Assembly: GCF_030816715.1 (NCBI RefSeq)
Contig: NZ_JAUSYH010000001.1
Span: forward strand, 2,852,001 to 2,916,000
Source: Streptomyces achromogenes
GTDB lineage: Bacteria; Actinomycetota; Actinomycetes; Streptomycetales; Streptomycetaceae
Length of the DNA: 64,000 nt
Direction of reading: 5' to 3'
Shown here: one piece after another, positions 1 to 8,270 of the stretch
Layout: the number at the start of each line of letters is the position of its first letter
Position numbering within the stretch: the stretch's first letter is position 1
Notes under the pieces: generated by a model
Told to the model about the DNA's origin: nothing
Database searches by the model: none
The model's input: only the letters and a program-made list of their open reading frames with translations
Program-made: the position numbers and the translations under genes

Positions 1-610
1 TGAAGGCGGCGTCGAAGCCGTACTCCTCGACCAGGAGCTTGACCTTCTCGTCGGAGCCGGCCGAGCCGATGACCCGGGAGGCGCCCTTGAGCCGGGCGAT
101 CTGGCCGACCTGGCCGCCGACGGCGCCGGCCGCGCCCGACACGAAGACGGAGTCGCCCTCCTTGAAGGAGGCGGTGCGCAGCAGTCCGGCGTAGGCGGTG
201 AGGCCGGTCATGCCGAGGACGCCGAGGTAGGTGGACAGGGGCGCGGCGTCGGGGTCGACCTTGACGGCCTGCTTGGCGTCGAACACCGCGTACTCGCGCC
301 AGCCGCCGAAGTGCAGGACGTGGTCGCCGGGCGCGATGCCCTCGGCCTCGGAGGCGACGACCTCGCCGACCGCCCCGCCCTGCATGGCCTTGCCCAGCTC
401 GAAGGGGGCCACGTAGGACTTGGCGCTGCTCATGCGGCCGCGCATGTAGGGATCGACGGAGACGTACGCGTTGCGCACCAGCACCTCACCCGGCCCGGGG
501 CGGCGGATCTCCGTCTCGGCCAGCTCGAAGTCCTCGGGCTTCGGCCAGCCGACGGGACGGCTGAGCAGACGCCATTCGCGGCCGGTGGCGGGGAGGGCCG
601 AGTCAGTCAT
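1..610 (-). CDS. NADP-dependent oxidoreductase, CurA/YncB type (3' end cut off)
   Basis: Medium-chain dehydrogenase/reductase lacking the zinc-ligand pattern. It probably reduces alpha,beta-unsaturated ketones or aldehydes with NADPH in the cytoplasm. The start ATG at 610 gives MTDSALPATGREWRLLSRPVGWP, typical of the family, followed by the substrate-channel motif VSVDPYMRGRM and the Rossmann segment VFVSGAAGAVGGQVGQIAR. Only about 203 residues lie in the window; the rest (family about 340) runs past base 1. It is divergent from a MarR regulator gene, with a palindrome between them, so it is probably the regulator's target. The family assignment is secure; the substrate is not known. Confidence 0.9.
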   Translation of the reverse strand, partial: MTDSALPATGREWRLLSRPVGWPKPEDFELAETEIRRPGPGEVLVRNAYVSVDPYMRGRMSSAKSYVAPFELGKAMQGGAVGEVVASEAEGIAPGDHVLHFGGWREYAVFDAKQAVKVDPDAAPLSTYLGVLGMTGLTAYAGLLRTASFKEGDSVFVSGAAGAVGGQVGQIARLKGASRVIGSAGSDEKVKLLVEEYGFDAAF

Positions 611-701
611 GGGGGGCTGCCTTTCACGTGCGGGAGCGTTCGGGGACGTTCGGGAGATCGCTTCGGTACGAAAATGCTTCACTACCTGAAACAACCATGC
701 T

Positions 702-716
702 CCTGAATATTTCAGG
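702..716. promoter_or_regulatory. Palindromic operator between oxidoreductase and MarR gene
   Basis: CCTGAATATTTCAGG is an almost perfect 15-bp inverted repeat in an AT-richer stretch between two divergent genes. A further half-site CCTGAA lies at 685-690. Position and symmetry fit a MarR dimer site that would control both the oxidoreductase and the regulator. Binding by this MarR protein is inferred. Confidence 0.55.
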
Positions 717-744
717 ATGTCAAGTAAACGGGTACCCTGGATCC

Positions 745-1218
745 ATGGCCGCCTCACATCCGACCTCTCGTCCCGCTGGTCCGACCCCGCTGCCCGACGC
801 CCTGACCATGGAGGTCGTCGAGCTGATCGGCGAGGTCGTGGCGCGCTTCTACGAGGACTACGAGGAGGCCGCCGCCGGCCACTCCCTCACCGGGGCGCAG
901 GCCCGGCTGCTGAGTCTGCTGTCGCTGGAGCCGCTGCCGATGCGCAAGCTGGCCCAGAAGCTGAAGTGCGAGCCGTCCAACGTGACCGGCATCGTCGACC
1001 GCCTGGAATCCCGCGGCCTGGTCGAACGCCGTCCCGACCCGGCCGACCGCCGGGTGAAGCTGGCGGCGGCGACGGACGAGGGCCGCGACATCGCCAAGGG
1101 GCTGCGCGAGTCGCTGCGGTTCGCCCGGGAGCCGCTGGCGGGACTGGCGGAGCAGGAACGGGTGGTGCTGCGGGGGCTGCTGCGGCGGATGCTGGCGGCG
1201 GAGGGCGACCGCCCCTAG
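745..1218 (+). CDS. MarR-family transcriptional regulator
   Basis: Cytoplasmic winged-helix repressor of about 157 residues, the usual MarR length. The DNA-binding part is visible as MRKLAQKLKCEPSNVTGIVDRL, followed by the wing segment GLVERRPDPADRRVKLAA. The start at 745 was chosen because it gives a normal MarR N-terminus (MAASHPTSRPAG). Reading upstream would run through the operator region. ATG at 808 is an alternative start. The gene is divergent from the oxidoreductase ending at 610, the classic arrangement for a MarR sensor of a phenolic or electrophilic ligand. The ligand cannot be told from the sequence. Confidence 0.9.
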   Translation: MAASHPTSRPAGPTPLPDALTMEVVELIGEVVARFYEDYEEAAAGHSLTGAQARLLSLLSLEPLPMRKLAQKLKCEPSNVTGIVDRLESRGLVERRPDPADRRVKLAAATDEGRDIAKGLRESLRFAREPLAGLAEQERVVLRGLLRRMLAAEGDRP

Positions 1219-1237
1219 GGACCGTCCGGCCCCCGCG

Positions 1238-1354
1238 CCTCCTGTGGCTCCTGTGTTCCCTGAGACCCCTGAGACCCCTGAGACCCCTACGGCTCCTGTG
1301 TCCCCTGAGACCCCTACGGCTCCTGCGGCTCCTGCGGCTCCTGCGGCTCCTGCG
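1238..1354. repeat. Tandem 9-mer repeats overlapping a gene end
   Basis: Imperfect tandem units, CCTGAGACC (about 1258-1290) grading into GGCTCCTGC (about 1318-1353). The tract crosses the stop codon of the GntR gene at 1314, so part of it is translated as a QEP tail while the rest lies in the intergenic region. The nine-base period preserves reading frame, so slippage would lengthen or shorten the tail. Confidence 0.8.
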
Positions 1355-2126
1355 AGGTGAACTCGTACTGCAGCTCGTAGAGATGGCCCGCCTTCACCAT
1401 GACGGTCACCTCGACGGGACGGCCGTCGTCGCCGCGGACCACGCGCAGGGTGCGCAGCACCGGCATGCCGCCGGTGAGCCGGAGCGCCCGGTACTGGTTC
1501 TGGGTGGGGACGCGGGCGCAGACGCGGTCCGTGCTCACCCGGGGCGGATGGCCGAGCTCGGTCAGCAGGGCGGGGGCGCCTCCCCTGATCCGGCGGCGCT
1601 CGGCCAGGGGCGTGCCGCGGGCGATGTCCAGCGGGTAGTAGGACTCGACCAGCTCGGCCGGCTCGTCGTCGACCAGGAGGATCTGGCTCCGCAGCAGGGC
1701 GGCGCCGTCCGCCGGAAGGTCCAGGGCCGCGCGGACGTCGGCAGGCGGGCGACGCTCTGCGACCTCGAGCAGCTCGCTGCGGGCGTGCGTGCCGTGCTTG
1801 GCGGCCTCGGTGAGCCAGCGGTAGGGCGTTCCGGACTCCGCGGGCCGTGCGAGGGCGGCGGGCCGGACCGTGCGCCGGCGGTGCGCCCGGACGGTGACGG
1901 CGGCGCCCGCGCGGCCGACCACCAGGAGCTCCTCCTTGAGGAGTCGCAGGGCCTTCTGGACCGTGGCGCTCGACGCCCCGAACCGTTCCTTCAGCTGGGC
2001 GGTGGTGGGCAGGTTGGCGCCGGGAGCGAGCTCTCCGCTCATGATGTCGTCGCGCAGATCGGCCGCGATGCGCTCATGGAGGGAGCGGCGGTCGACGGCT
2101 TCCGGTTCTGCCTTGGGCACGGTCAT
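1314..2126 (-). CDS. GntR-family regulator with UTRA domain
   Basis: DNA-binding repressor of the HutC/GntR subfamily, 270 residues. The winged helix spans about residues 13-80 (LHERIAADLRDDIMSGELAPGANLPT, with QLKERFGASSATVQKALRLL as recognition helix). The UTRA ligand-binding domain spans about 95-258 (ILLVDDEPAELVESYYPLDIARGT). The protein ends in four QEP repeats encoded by a DNA tandem repeat, an unusual C-terminus that is probably dispensable. It overlaps the upstream UTRA-only gene by 4 bp (2123-2126), so the two are co-transcribed. Effector and targets are unknown. Confidence 0.9.
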   Translation of the reverse strand: MTVPKAEPEAVDRRSLHERIAADLRDDIMSGELAPGANLPTTAQLKERFGASSATVQKALRLLKEELLVVGRAGAAVTVRAHRRRTVRPAALARPAESGTPYRWLTEAAKHGTHARSELLEVAERRPPADVRAALDLPADGAALLRSQILLVDDEPAELVESYYPLDIARGTPLAERRRIRGGAPALLTELGHPPRVSTDRVCARVPTQNQYRALRLTGGMPVLRTLRVVRGDDGRPVEVTVMVKAGHLYELQYEFTSQEPQEPQEPQEP

Positions 2127-2665
2127 CCGATCCTGATCTGGTAGCGCAGCCTCTGCCGGAGGGCAGGCATCACCATACGGTCGACCTGGATCGGCCGGTC
2201 GTCGCGGTCGAGCGTGAGCCGGACCAGCCGCAGGACCGGTTCCCCGGCGGCGGTGCCGAGAGCCCGGCGCTCCTCCTCGTCGGGCATCCCGGCCGTCACG
2301 TCCTCCCGGACGAGGACGCCTACGTGGCCGAGCTCGGCGAGCAGCGTGAGGGCGCCGCCGGGGATCTTGGCCATGCCGGCGAGACGGGTGCCCCCGGCTA
2401 TCTCGACGGGGTAGTACGTGTCGGTGAGCTCGCTGGGCTCGTCGTCGAGGAGGATCAGCCGCCGGCGCACCACGACCGGATCGCCCTCCGGCACGCCGAG
2501 CAGCGCCGCGATCTCGGCGGGGGCGGGCGTCTCACCTGCGTGCACGATGCGCTGACCGCCGCGCCGCCCCTGTGCCGCCGCCTCGGCCGCCCACGCGTCG
2601 CCCCGTCCGGGGCCCCATGGCGTCAGATACGGCAACGACGTGCTGACCCAACCGCTCCCACCCAC
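2123..2665 (-). CDS. UTRA-domain protein lacking the GntR helix-turn-helix
   Basis: A 180-residue protein consisting essentially of a UTRA effector-binding domain (VVVRRRLILLDDEPSELTDTYYPVEIAGGT ... MPDEEERRALG). No DNA-binding helix precedes it. GTG at 2665 was chosen because AGGAGG sits 5 nt upstream and the resulting start (VGGSGWVSTSLPYLTP) is a familiar Streptomyces family N-terminus; the longer reading to 2740 has no ribosome site. It is followed by a full GntR/UTRA gene with a 4-bp overlap. It could be a ligand-sensing partner or modulator of that regulator. This is inference. Confidence 0.8.
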   Translation of the reverse strand: MGGSGWVSTSLPYLTPWGPGRGDAWAAEAAAQGRRGGQRIVHAGETPAPAEIAALLGVPEGDPVVVRRRLILLDDEPSELTDTYYPVEIAGGTRLAGMAKIPGGALTLLAELGHVGVLVREDVTAGMPDEEERRALGTAAGEPVLRLVRLTLDRDDRPIQVDRMVMPALRQRLRYQIRIG

Positions 2666-2847
2666 GACGTCCTCCTGTACGGCCGACCGTTCCTGCGACC
2701 CTGCCGCCCTACACGGTAGGCGACTTGCCTCATCCGCCAACCGCCACCCTCAGCCACCCTCAGCCACCCCTGACGACCTTGTCGCCTTTCGCGAACAACA
2801 GTAAGGTCACGCCGCAGGACGCCCCCCTGAACCATGGAGGTGCCCCC

Positions 2848-3270
2848 GTGCCCCTGTCCCGGCACCAGTCACGGCAACGTCGTTTCCCCCGCACGCGCGA
2901 CTCCGTGCGGGCCGCACGCGCCTTCGTGCGTCAGGCCCTCACGGACTGGGGCTGCGTCGACCGGCTGGACGACATCACGCTGTGCGCGTCGGAGCTCGCC
3001 ACGAACGCCCTGCTGCACGGCGCGCCCCCGGGCAGGCAGTACTGCGTGACGTTGACCCTCGACGGCCCGGTGCTGCGGCTCGCGGTACGCGACACCGGCG
3101 ACCGGCCCGCGACCGCGGCCCCGCCCACCGACGACGCCTGCTCGGGCCGGGGCCTGTACCTGGCCCGGGAGCTGTCGGACGACCTGGGCGTCACCGAGCA
3201 CGCCGTCGGCAAGACGGTGTGGGTCGTCTTCAAGACGGACGGCGCCGCCCGCCTGTCGCCGGACGGGTGA
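2848..3270 (+). CDS. RsbW-like ATP-binding anti-sigma-type protein
   Basis: Small GHKL ATPase (HATPase_c_2) of 140 residues, of the kind abundant in Streptomyces as anti-sigma factors or serine kinases for anti-anti-sigma proteins. The N box ELATNALLHG, G1 box DTGD and G2 box SGRGLYLA are present in order. GTG at 2848 has GGAGG at 2836-2840, 7 nt upstream; the in-frame extension to 2725 lacks such a signal. No partner sigma factor or STAS protein lies nearby, so it is an orphan. The partner is unknown. Confidence 0.85.
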   Translation: MPLSRHQSRQRRFPRTRDSVRAARAFVRQALTDWGCVDRLDDITLCASELATNALLHGAPPGRQYCVTLTLDGPVLRLAVRDTGDRPATAAPPTDDACSGRGLYLARELSDDLGVTEHAVGKTVWVVFKTDGAARLSPDG

Positions 3271-3307
3271 CGCCGAAAGCGGCCCCGAGCGGCCGGTACA
3301 GCTCGCT

Positions 3308-3358
3308 CGGGACCGCTCGGGACCGCTTCAGGCAGTGCGGGACCGCTGGGGGACCGCT
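3308..3358. repeat. Four CGGGACCGCT decamer repeats
   Basis: Copies at 3308-3317, 3318-3327, 3338-3347 and 3349-3358 (the last GGGGACCGCT) sit just after the ABC permease stop codon. They form a short intergenic repeat between convergent genes. Function unknown; possibly a remnant of slippage. Confidence 0.7.
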
Positions 3359-3365
3359 CCTCGGC

Positions 3366-4388
3366 TCAGGTCTTCTTACGGGTCGTCATGAAGCGCTGGA
3401 CCAGGATGAAGGCGCACAGCAGCACACCGGTGGCGATCTTCGTCCACCAGGAGCTCAGCGTGCCCTCGAACTGGATGATGCTCTTGATGAGACCGAGCAC
3501 CAGCACGCCGAACAGGGTGCCCACCACATAGCCGGAGCCGCCGGTCAGCAGCGTGCCGCCGATGACGACCGCGGCGATCGCGTCGAGCTCCATGCCGGTC
3601 GCGTGCAGCGGGTCGCCGGACTGGATGTAGAGGGTGAAGAGGAGACCGGCGAGCGCCGAGCAGAACCCGCTCACCGTGTACACGGCGATCTTGGTGCCGC
3701 CCTGCGGGAGGCCCATCAGCATGGCCGACTGCTCGTTGCCGCCGATCGCGTACACCCGCCGCCCGAAGCGCGTGTAGTGCAGGACGTAGAACGCCACGGC
3801 GAGGACCACCAGCGAGACGATCGCGCCGATCGACACGAAGCCCACGCCCAGCGACACCTGCGCCTGGGCCATGCTGCTCACCGAGGCGTCACCGATCGAG
3901 ATCGACTCCTTGCTGATGACCAGGCACAGACCGCGGAAGAGGAAGAGGCCGGCGAGGGTCACGATGAAGGGCTGGATCTCGAAGTTGTGGATCACATAGC
4001 CCATCAGGAACCCGCCGAAGGCCCCCACCGCCAGCGCCATCGGGATCACGATCACGATCGGCAGCCCCTGGCGCTCGACCAGCCAGGCAGTGAACATCGT
4101 CGTGAAGCCGATCATCGACCCGACGGAGAGGTCGATTCCGCCGGACAGGATGACGAAGGTGACACCCACCGCGGCGACCAGCAGATAGCCGTTGTCGATG
4201 AACAGGTTCAGGAAGACCTGCGGTTCGGCGAACCCGTAGAACTGGTAGCGGCCGAGGCCCACCCCGTACATCACGAGGAAGAGCAGGGCCGTCACGCCGA
4301 CGGGCAGCCGCCGGTCACCGAGCAGCCGCGCGGCCTTGGACGGGATACGGCTTTCGGAGGCCGTGGGGCTCTGGGTGGTCGCGCTCAT
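3366..4388 (-). CDS. yjfF: Sugar ABC transporter permease, YjfF type
   Basis: Inner-membrane permease of the CUT2 family, 340 residues with about eight to ten hydrophobic segments and the signature VTFVILSGGIDLSVGSMIG. It should pair with the adjacent YtfT-like permease to form the channel of a furanose importer. ATG at 4388 shares one base with the upstream stop (TGATG), with GGAGG just upstream; the frame stays open to 5744 but that extension is a shadow of ytfT. It is the last gene of a ytfQ-ytfR-ytfT-yjfF operon. In E. coli the family imports galactofuranose; here the arabinan enzymes make L-arabinofuranose a candidate. Confidence 0.9.
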   Translation of the reverse strand: MSATTQSPTASESRIPSKAARLLGDRRLPVGVTALLFLVMYGVGLGRYQFYGFAEPQVFLNLFIDNGYLLVAAVGVTFVILSGGIDLSVGSMIGFTTMFTAWLVERQGLPIVIVIPMALAVGAFGGFLMGYVIHNFEIQPFIVTLAGLFLFRGLCLVISKESISIGDASVSSMAQAQVSLGVGFVSIGAIVSLVVLAVAFYVLHYTRFGRRVYAIGGNEQSAMLMGLPQGGTKIAVYTVSGFCSALAGLLFTLYIQSGDPLHATGMELDAIAAVVIGGTLLTGGSGYVVGTLFGVLVLGLIKSIIQFEGTLSSWWTKIATGVLLCAFILVQRFMTTRKKT

Positions 4389-5509
4389 CACGACACCTCC
4401 ATCTTGGGAGCGGCCTCGGTCGGCGCGGCGGTGTCCGCCGGGGTCGCGGCCGTCTTGGCGCCGGCCTGCGCGCGGAACCGGGCGGCGAACTTCGCGCCGA
4501 AGACCTTGTCGCGGAACTTCGGGGACTGCAGCAGGCAGACGACGATGACGACGGCCGCCTTGAAGACCAGGTTGGTCTGGGTCGGCACGCCGATGGTGTA
4601 GATCGTGGTGGTCAGCGTCTGGATGACGAGGGCGCCGACCACCGTGCCGCCGATGGAGAACCGGCCGCCCAGCAGCGAGGTGCCGCCGATCACCACGGCG
4701 AGGATCGCGTCGAGTTCGATCCACAGGCCGGCGTTGTTGCCGTCGGCGGCCGAGGTGTTGGAGCTGATCATCAAGCCGGCGATGCCCGCGCAGAGCGCGC
4801 AGAACATGTAGACCAGGATCTTGATGCGACGGGACCGGATGCCGACCAGGCGGCTCGCCTCGGCGTTGCCGCCGACCGCCTCCACCAGCAGGCCGAGCGC
4901 CGTGCGGCGGGTCAGCGCGCCGGTGACGGCCACGACCGCGGCCACCACGAAGATGGAGAACGGCAGCGTCAGCCAGTAGCCGCCGCCGATCAGCTTGTAC
5001 GGCTCGCTGTTGATGGTGATGATCTGGCCGTCGGTGATCAGCTGGGCGACACCGCGGCCGGCGACCATGATGATCAGGGTGGCGATGATCGGCTGAATGC
5101 CCATCCGGGCGACGAGGAAGCCGTTCCACAGACCGCAGACGACCGCGGCCAGCAGACCGAGGCCCATGGCGAGCAGCACTCCGGACAGCGCGCCCTGGTC
5201 CTTCTGGTCGCTGATGTAGGAGCAGGCCAGTGCTCCGGTGATGGCGACCACGGCGCCGACGGAGAGGTCGATGCCGCCGGTGGCGATGACCACCGTCATG
5301 CCGACCGCCACCAGGATGAGCGGCGACCCGAACAGCACGATCGACACGAGGCTGCCGTAGAGGTGGCCGTCCGCCATCTTGATCGAGAAGAAGTCGGGCG
5401 TAAACGGGACGTTGACGAGCAGCAGGAGCACGAGCACCGCCACCGGCCAGAACAGATGGTGCCGGGTCAGCGCCCGCCACCGGGAAGAGGTGGTCGAAGA
5501 CGTGGTCAC
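4388..5509 (-). CDS. ytfT: Sugar ABC transporter permease, YtfT type
   Basis: CUT2 inner-membrane permease of 373 residues, with the family motif VGMTVVIATGGIDLSVGAVVA near residue 80 and many hydrophobic helices. GTG at 5509 overlaps the end of the ATPase gene by 4 bp (GTGA) and the stop abuts the yjfF start, so translation is coupled through the operon. It forms a heterodimeric channel with YjfF, energised by YtfR. The charged, alanine/proline-rich C-terminal tail (AGAKTAATPADTAAPTE) is longer than in E. coli and is probably cytoplasmic. Confidence 0.9.
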   Translation of the reverse strand: MTTSSTTSSRWRALTRHHLFWPVAVLVLLLLVNVPFTPDFFSIKMADGHLYGSLVSIVLFGSPLILVAVGMTVVIATGGIDLSVGAVVAITGALACSYISDQKDQGALSGVLLAMGLGLLAAVVCGLWNGFLVARMGIQPIIATLIIMVAGRGVAQLITDGQIITINSEPYKLIGGGYWLTLPFSIFVVAAVVAVTGALTRRTALGLLVEAVGGNAEASRLVGIRSRRIKILVYMFCALCAGIAGLMISSNTSAADGNNAGLWIELDAILAVVIGGTSLLGGRFSIGGTVVGALVIQTLTTTIYTIGVPTQTNLVFKAAVVIVVCLLQSPKFRDKVFGAKFAARFRAQAGAKTAATPADTAAPTEAAPKMEVS

Positions 5510-7038
5510 TGGTGCTCTCCGCTCGCGATGGTCTCCAGGATCCGGCTCGTGGTGATCTCCGGCCCGTTGGCGATCTGCGCCACCAGCCGGCGGTCGCGCA
5601 GCACTCCGATGGTGTGACTGAGCCGGAGTACCTCCTCCAGCTCGGCCGCGATGTACAGCACGGACATCCCGTCCTCGGAGAGGGAGACGACGAGCTTCTG
5701 GATCTCCGCCTTCGCGCCGATGTCGATGCCGCGCGTCGGCTCATCCAGGATCAGCAGCTTCGGCTGGGTGATCAGCCAGCGGGCCAGCAGCACCTTCTGC
5801 TGGTTGCCGCCGCTGAGCTGGCCCACCCTGGCCTCGGGGTTGGCGGGGCGGATGTCCAGGGCCTTGATGTACTTGGCGACCAGTTCGTCGCGCTGGGCGG
5901 CCGGGATGGGCCGGGTCCAGCCGCGTGAGGCCTGCAGCGCCAGGATGATGTTCTCCCGCACCGTGAGATCGGGCACCAGGCCCTCGCTCTTGCGGTTCTC
6001 GGAGCAGAACGCGACGCCCGCGCCGATCGCGTCGTTGGGGGCGCTCATCGAGACCTGCTTGCCGTCGATGGACACCGTGCCGGTGTCCGGCTGGTCGGCG
6101 CCGAAGAGCAGCCGGGCGAGTTCGGTGCGTCCCGAACCGAGCAGGCCGGCGAGCCCGATCACCTCGCCCTTCTTGATCTCCAGGTCGAACGGCGCGATAC
6201 GGCCGGTCTTGCCGAGGCCCTCCGCCTGCACCAGGGCCTCGCCCGCTTCGGCGCGCTGCTGCTGCTCCTGGAGCTCGTCGAGCTGGCCCATGGCCTTGCC
6301 GAGCATGAGCTGGACGAGGCCGACCTGGTCGAGGTCGCTCACCATGTGCTCGCCGACCAGGGTGCCGTTGCGCAGCACCGTCATCCGGTCGCAGATCTCG
6401 TAGATCTGGTCGAGGAAGTGCGACACGAACAGGATCGCCACGCCCTCGTCCTTCAACCGGCGCATCAGCGCGAACAGTTGCAGGACCTCGTCGCGGTCGA
6501 GGCTGGAGGTCGGCTCGTCGAGGATGAGCACCTTGGTGCCCGGTCCGTCGCCGCCGCCGGTGTTCAACGACCGGACGATCGCGACCAGTTGCTGCACGGC
6601 CAGCGGGTACGACGACAGCGGGGCGGAGACGTCGATGTCCAGTCCCAGCCGGTCCACCAGCTCCGCGGCCTCCCGGCGCAGCCGCTTCCACTGGATGCGG
6701 CCCATGCGGGTGGGTTCACGGCCGATGAAGATGTTCTCCGCCACCGACAGGTTGGGGCAGAGGTTGACCTCCTGGTAGACCGTGCTGATGCCGGCCTGCT
6801 GGGCCTGCAGCGGGCTGGCGATGCGCACGGACGCGCCGTCCAGCGTGATCGTGCCGCCGTCCAGGGAGTAGACCCCGGTCAGCACCTTGATCAGGGTGGA
6901 CTTCCCTGCCCCGTTCTCGCCCATGAGGGCGTGTATCTCGCCGGGGAAGAGCCGGAAGTCGACGCCCGACAGAGCCCGTACCCCCGGGAACTCCTTGACT
7001 ATGCCCGCCATCTCCAGGACGGGCCGCGGCTCTGCCAT
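5506..7038 (-). CDS. ytfR: Sugar ABC transporter ATP-binding protein, YtfR type
   Basis: Tandem-ABC ATPase of 510 residues that powers the CUT2 importer. The first nucleotide-binding domain has Walker [10 protein letters not shown] at residues 40-48 and Walker B LILDEPTSSLD. The second has the degenerate loop GLLGSGRTE, signature LSGGNQQKV and [11 protein letters not shown], the pattern usual for CUT2 proteins. ATG at 7038 was preferred to 7056 because AAGAGGAG lies 7 nt upstream. The gene is 94 nt downstream of the binding-protein gene and overlaps ytfT by 4 bp. Confidence 0.92.
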   Translation of the reverse strand: MAEPRPVLEMAGIVKEFPGVRALSGVDFRLFPGEIHALMGENGAGKSTLIKVLTGVYSLDGGTITLDGASVRIASPLQAQQAGISTVYQEVNLCPNLSVAENIFIGREPTRMGRIQWKRLRREAAELVDRLGLDIDVSAPLSSYPLAVQQLVAIVRSLNTGGGDGPGTKVLILDEPTSSLDRDEVLQLFALMRRLKDEGVAILFVSHFLDQIYEICDRMTVLRNGTLVGEHMVSDLDQVGLVQLMLGKAMGQLDELQEQQQRAEAGEALVQAEGLGKTGRIAPFDLEIKKGEVIGLAGLLGSGRTELARLLFGADQPDTGTVSIDGKQVSMSAPNDAIGAGVAFCSENRKSEGLVPDLTVRENIILALQASRGWTRPIPAAQRDELVAKYIKALDIRPANPEARVGQLSGGNQQKVLLARWLITQPKLLILDEPTRGIDIGAKAEIQKLVVSLSEDGMSVLYIAAELEEVLRLSHTIGVLRDRRLVAQIANGPEITTSRILETIASGEHQ

Positions 7039-7132
7039 GGCAGCGCTCCTCTTCATTGGTTCAGGCCCGCAGGGAGCCCCGGGACCGATGGCGCTCGGTC
7101 GGCCGGAGGCTCCCTGCCGGTGGGTGCGTCGG

Positions 7133-8137
7133 TCAGTACTTGCGGCTCGGGAGCGCGGCCTTGGCCTGGTCCTGCATGAAGTCGCCCTCCTTGGTCTTGA
7201 TCCAGCGCTCGACCGTCTCGCCGTTCTTGACCTTCTTCACGACGTCCATCAGCTGGGGGCCGAGGAGCGGGTTGCACTCGACGATGGCGTTGATCTTGCC
7301 CTCGGACATGGCCACGAAGCCGTCCTTCACGCCGTCGATCGAGACGATCAGGATGTCCTTGCCGGGCTTCTTGCCGGCCGCCTCGATGGACTGGATGGCG
7401 CCGATGGCCATGTCGTCGTTGTGCGCGAACAGGACGTTGATGTCCGGGTTGGACTGCAGGAAGGCCGCCATGACCTGCTTGCCGCCGGCGCGGGTGAAGT
7501 CACCGGTCTGGCTGACGACGACCTTCCAGTCGTCCTTGTGCTCGGCGTCCATGACCTCCTTGAAGCCCTTGGCGCGCTCGATGGCCGGGGCGGCGCCGGT
7601 GGTGCCCTCCAGCTGGGCGATCTTCACCGGGGCCTTGAGGCCGGCCTTGGCGATGACCTTCTCGAGGATCTTGGCGGCGCGGCGGCCCTCGTCGGTGAAG
7701 TCGGAGCCGACGAGCGTGACGAACAGGGAGTCGTCGGAGGTCTCCACGGAGCGGTCGGTGAGGACCACCGGGATCTTCGCGGCCTTGGCCTCCTTGAGAA
7801 CCGCGTCCCAGCCGGTGACGACCACCGGCGAGAAGGCGATGACGTCGACCTTCTGGGTGATGTAGCTGCGGATCGCGGAGATCTGGTTCTCCTGCTTCTG
7901 CTGCGCGTCGGAGAACTGCAGCTTGTAGCCGGCCTCCTTGGCGGCCGACTTCACCGAGTCCGTGTTGGCGCTGCGCCAGCCGCTTTCCGAGCCGACCTGG
8001 GAGAAGCCCAGCGTGATCGTCTTGCTGCCGCCGGAGGAGGAGTCGGAGGAGCTGTCGTCCTTCTTGGCACAGGCGGTCAGACCGCCCGCCGCCGCCACGC
8101 CGACCGCAACGGTGAGGAAGTTCCTTCTGCTGAGCAT
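7133..8137 (-). CDS. ytfQ: Furanose-binding lipoprotein, YtfQ type
   Basis: Secreted solute-binding lipoprotein of 334 residues that captures a sugar outside the membrane for the YtfRT-YjfF channel. The N-terminus has an RRNF motif, a hydrophobic core and lipobox LTAC with the lipidated Cys at residue 23. After a Ser/Asp linker, VGSESGWRSANTDSVKSAA, FSDAQQKQENQI and VLFAHNDDMAIGAIQ match E. coli YtfQ closely. ATG at 8137 has AAAGGAG upstream; the open frame to 8242 is leader. It heads the transporter operon, and an IclR-type motif lies at 8225-8237. Confidence 0.93.
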   Translation of the reverse strand: MLSRRNFLTVAVGVAAAGGLTACAKKDDSSSDSSSGGSKTITLGFSQVGSESGWRSANTDSVKSAAKEAGYKLQFSDAQQKQENQISAIRSYITQKVDVIAFSPVVVTGWDAVLKEAKAAKIPVVLTDRSVETSDDSLFVTLVGSDFTDEGRRAAKILEKVIAKAGLKAPVKIAQLEGTTGAAPAIERAKGFKEVMDAEHKDDWKVVVSQTGDFTRAGGKQVMAAFLQSNPDINVLFAHNDDMAIGAIQSIEAAGKKPGKDILIVSIDGVKDGFVAMSEGKINAIVECNPLLGPQLMDVVKKVKNGETVERWIKTKEGDFMQDQAKAALPSRKY

Positions 8138-8224
8138 GTTCTTCTCCTTTGAAGAGCCGGTCCGGGGACGGACCTGCTGGTACTTGAGGGGACCGGCTGC
8201 AGTGCGTCCAGCCTGTCGATCATT

Positions 8225-8237
8225 GTTCGGAATGTCG
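8225..8237 (-). promoter_or_regulatory. Candidate IclR-type operator upstream of ytfQ
   Basis: GTTCGGAATGTCG on the plus strand (CGACATTCCGAAC toward the gene) matches 10 of 13 positions of the motif CGATATATCGAAC seen upstream of six other sugar genes or operons in this window. It lies 88 nt before the ytfQ start. Functional binding is inferred. Confidence 0.45.
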
Positions 8238-8270
8238 GCCATACGGCTGTGCTTGTCGGCCGACGGTAGG

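Noticed and set aside
3366-5744. A 792-codon open frame covering yjfF and most of ytfT
   Set aside because: Only the part after ATG 4388 matches a permease; the rest is Arg/His-rich translation antiparallel in character to ytfT codons, with no ribosome site at 5744.
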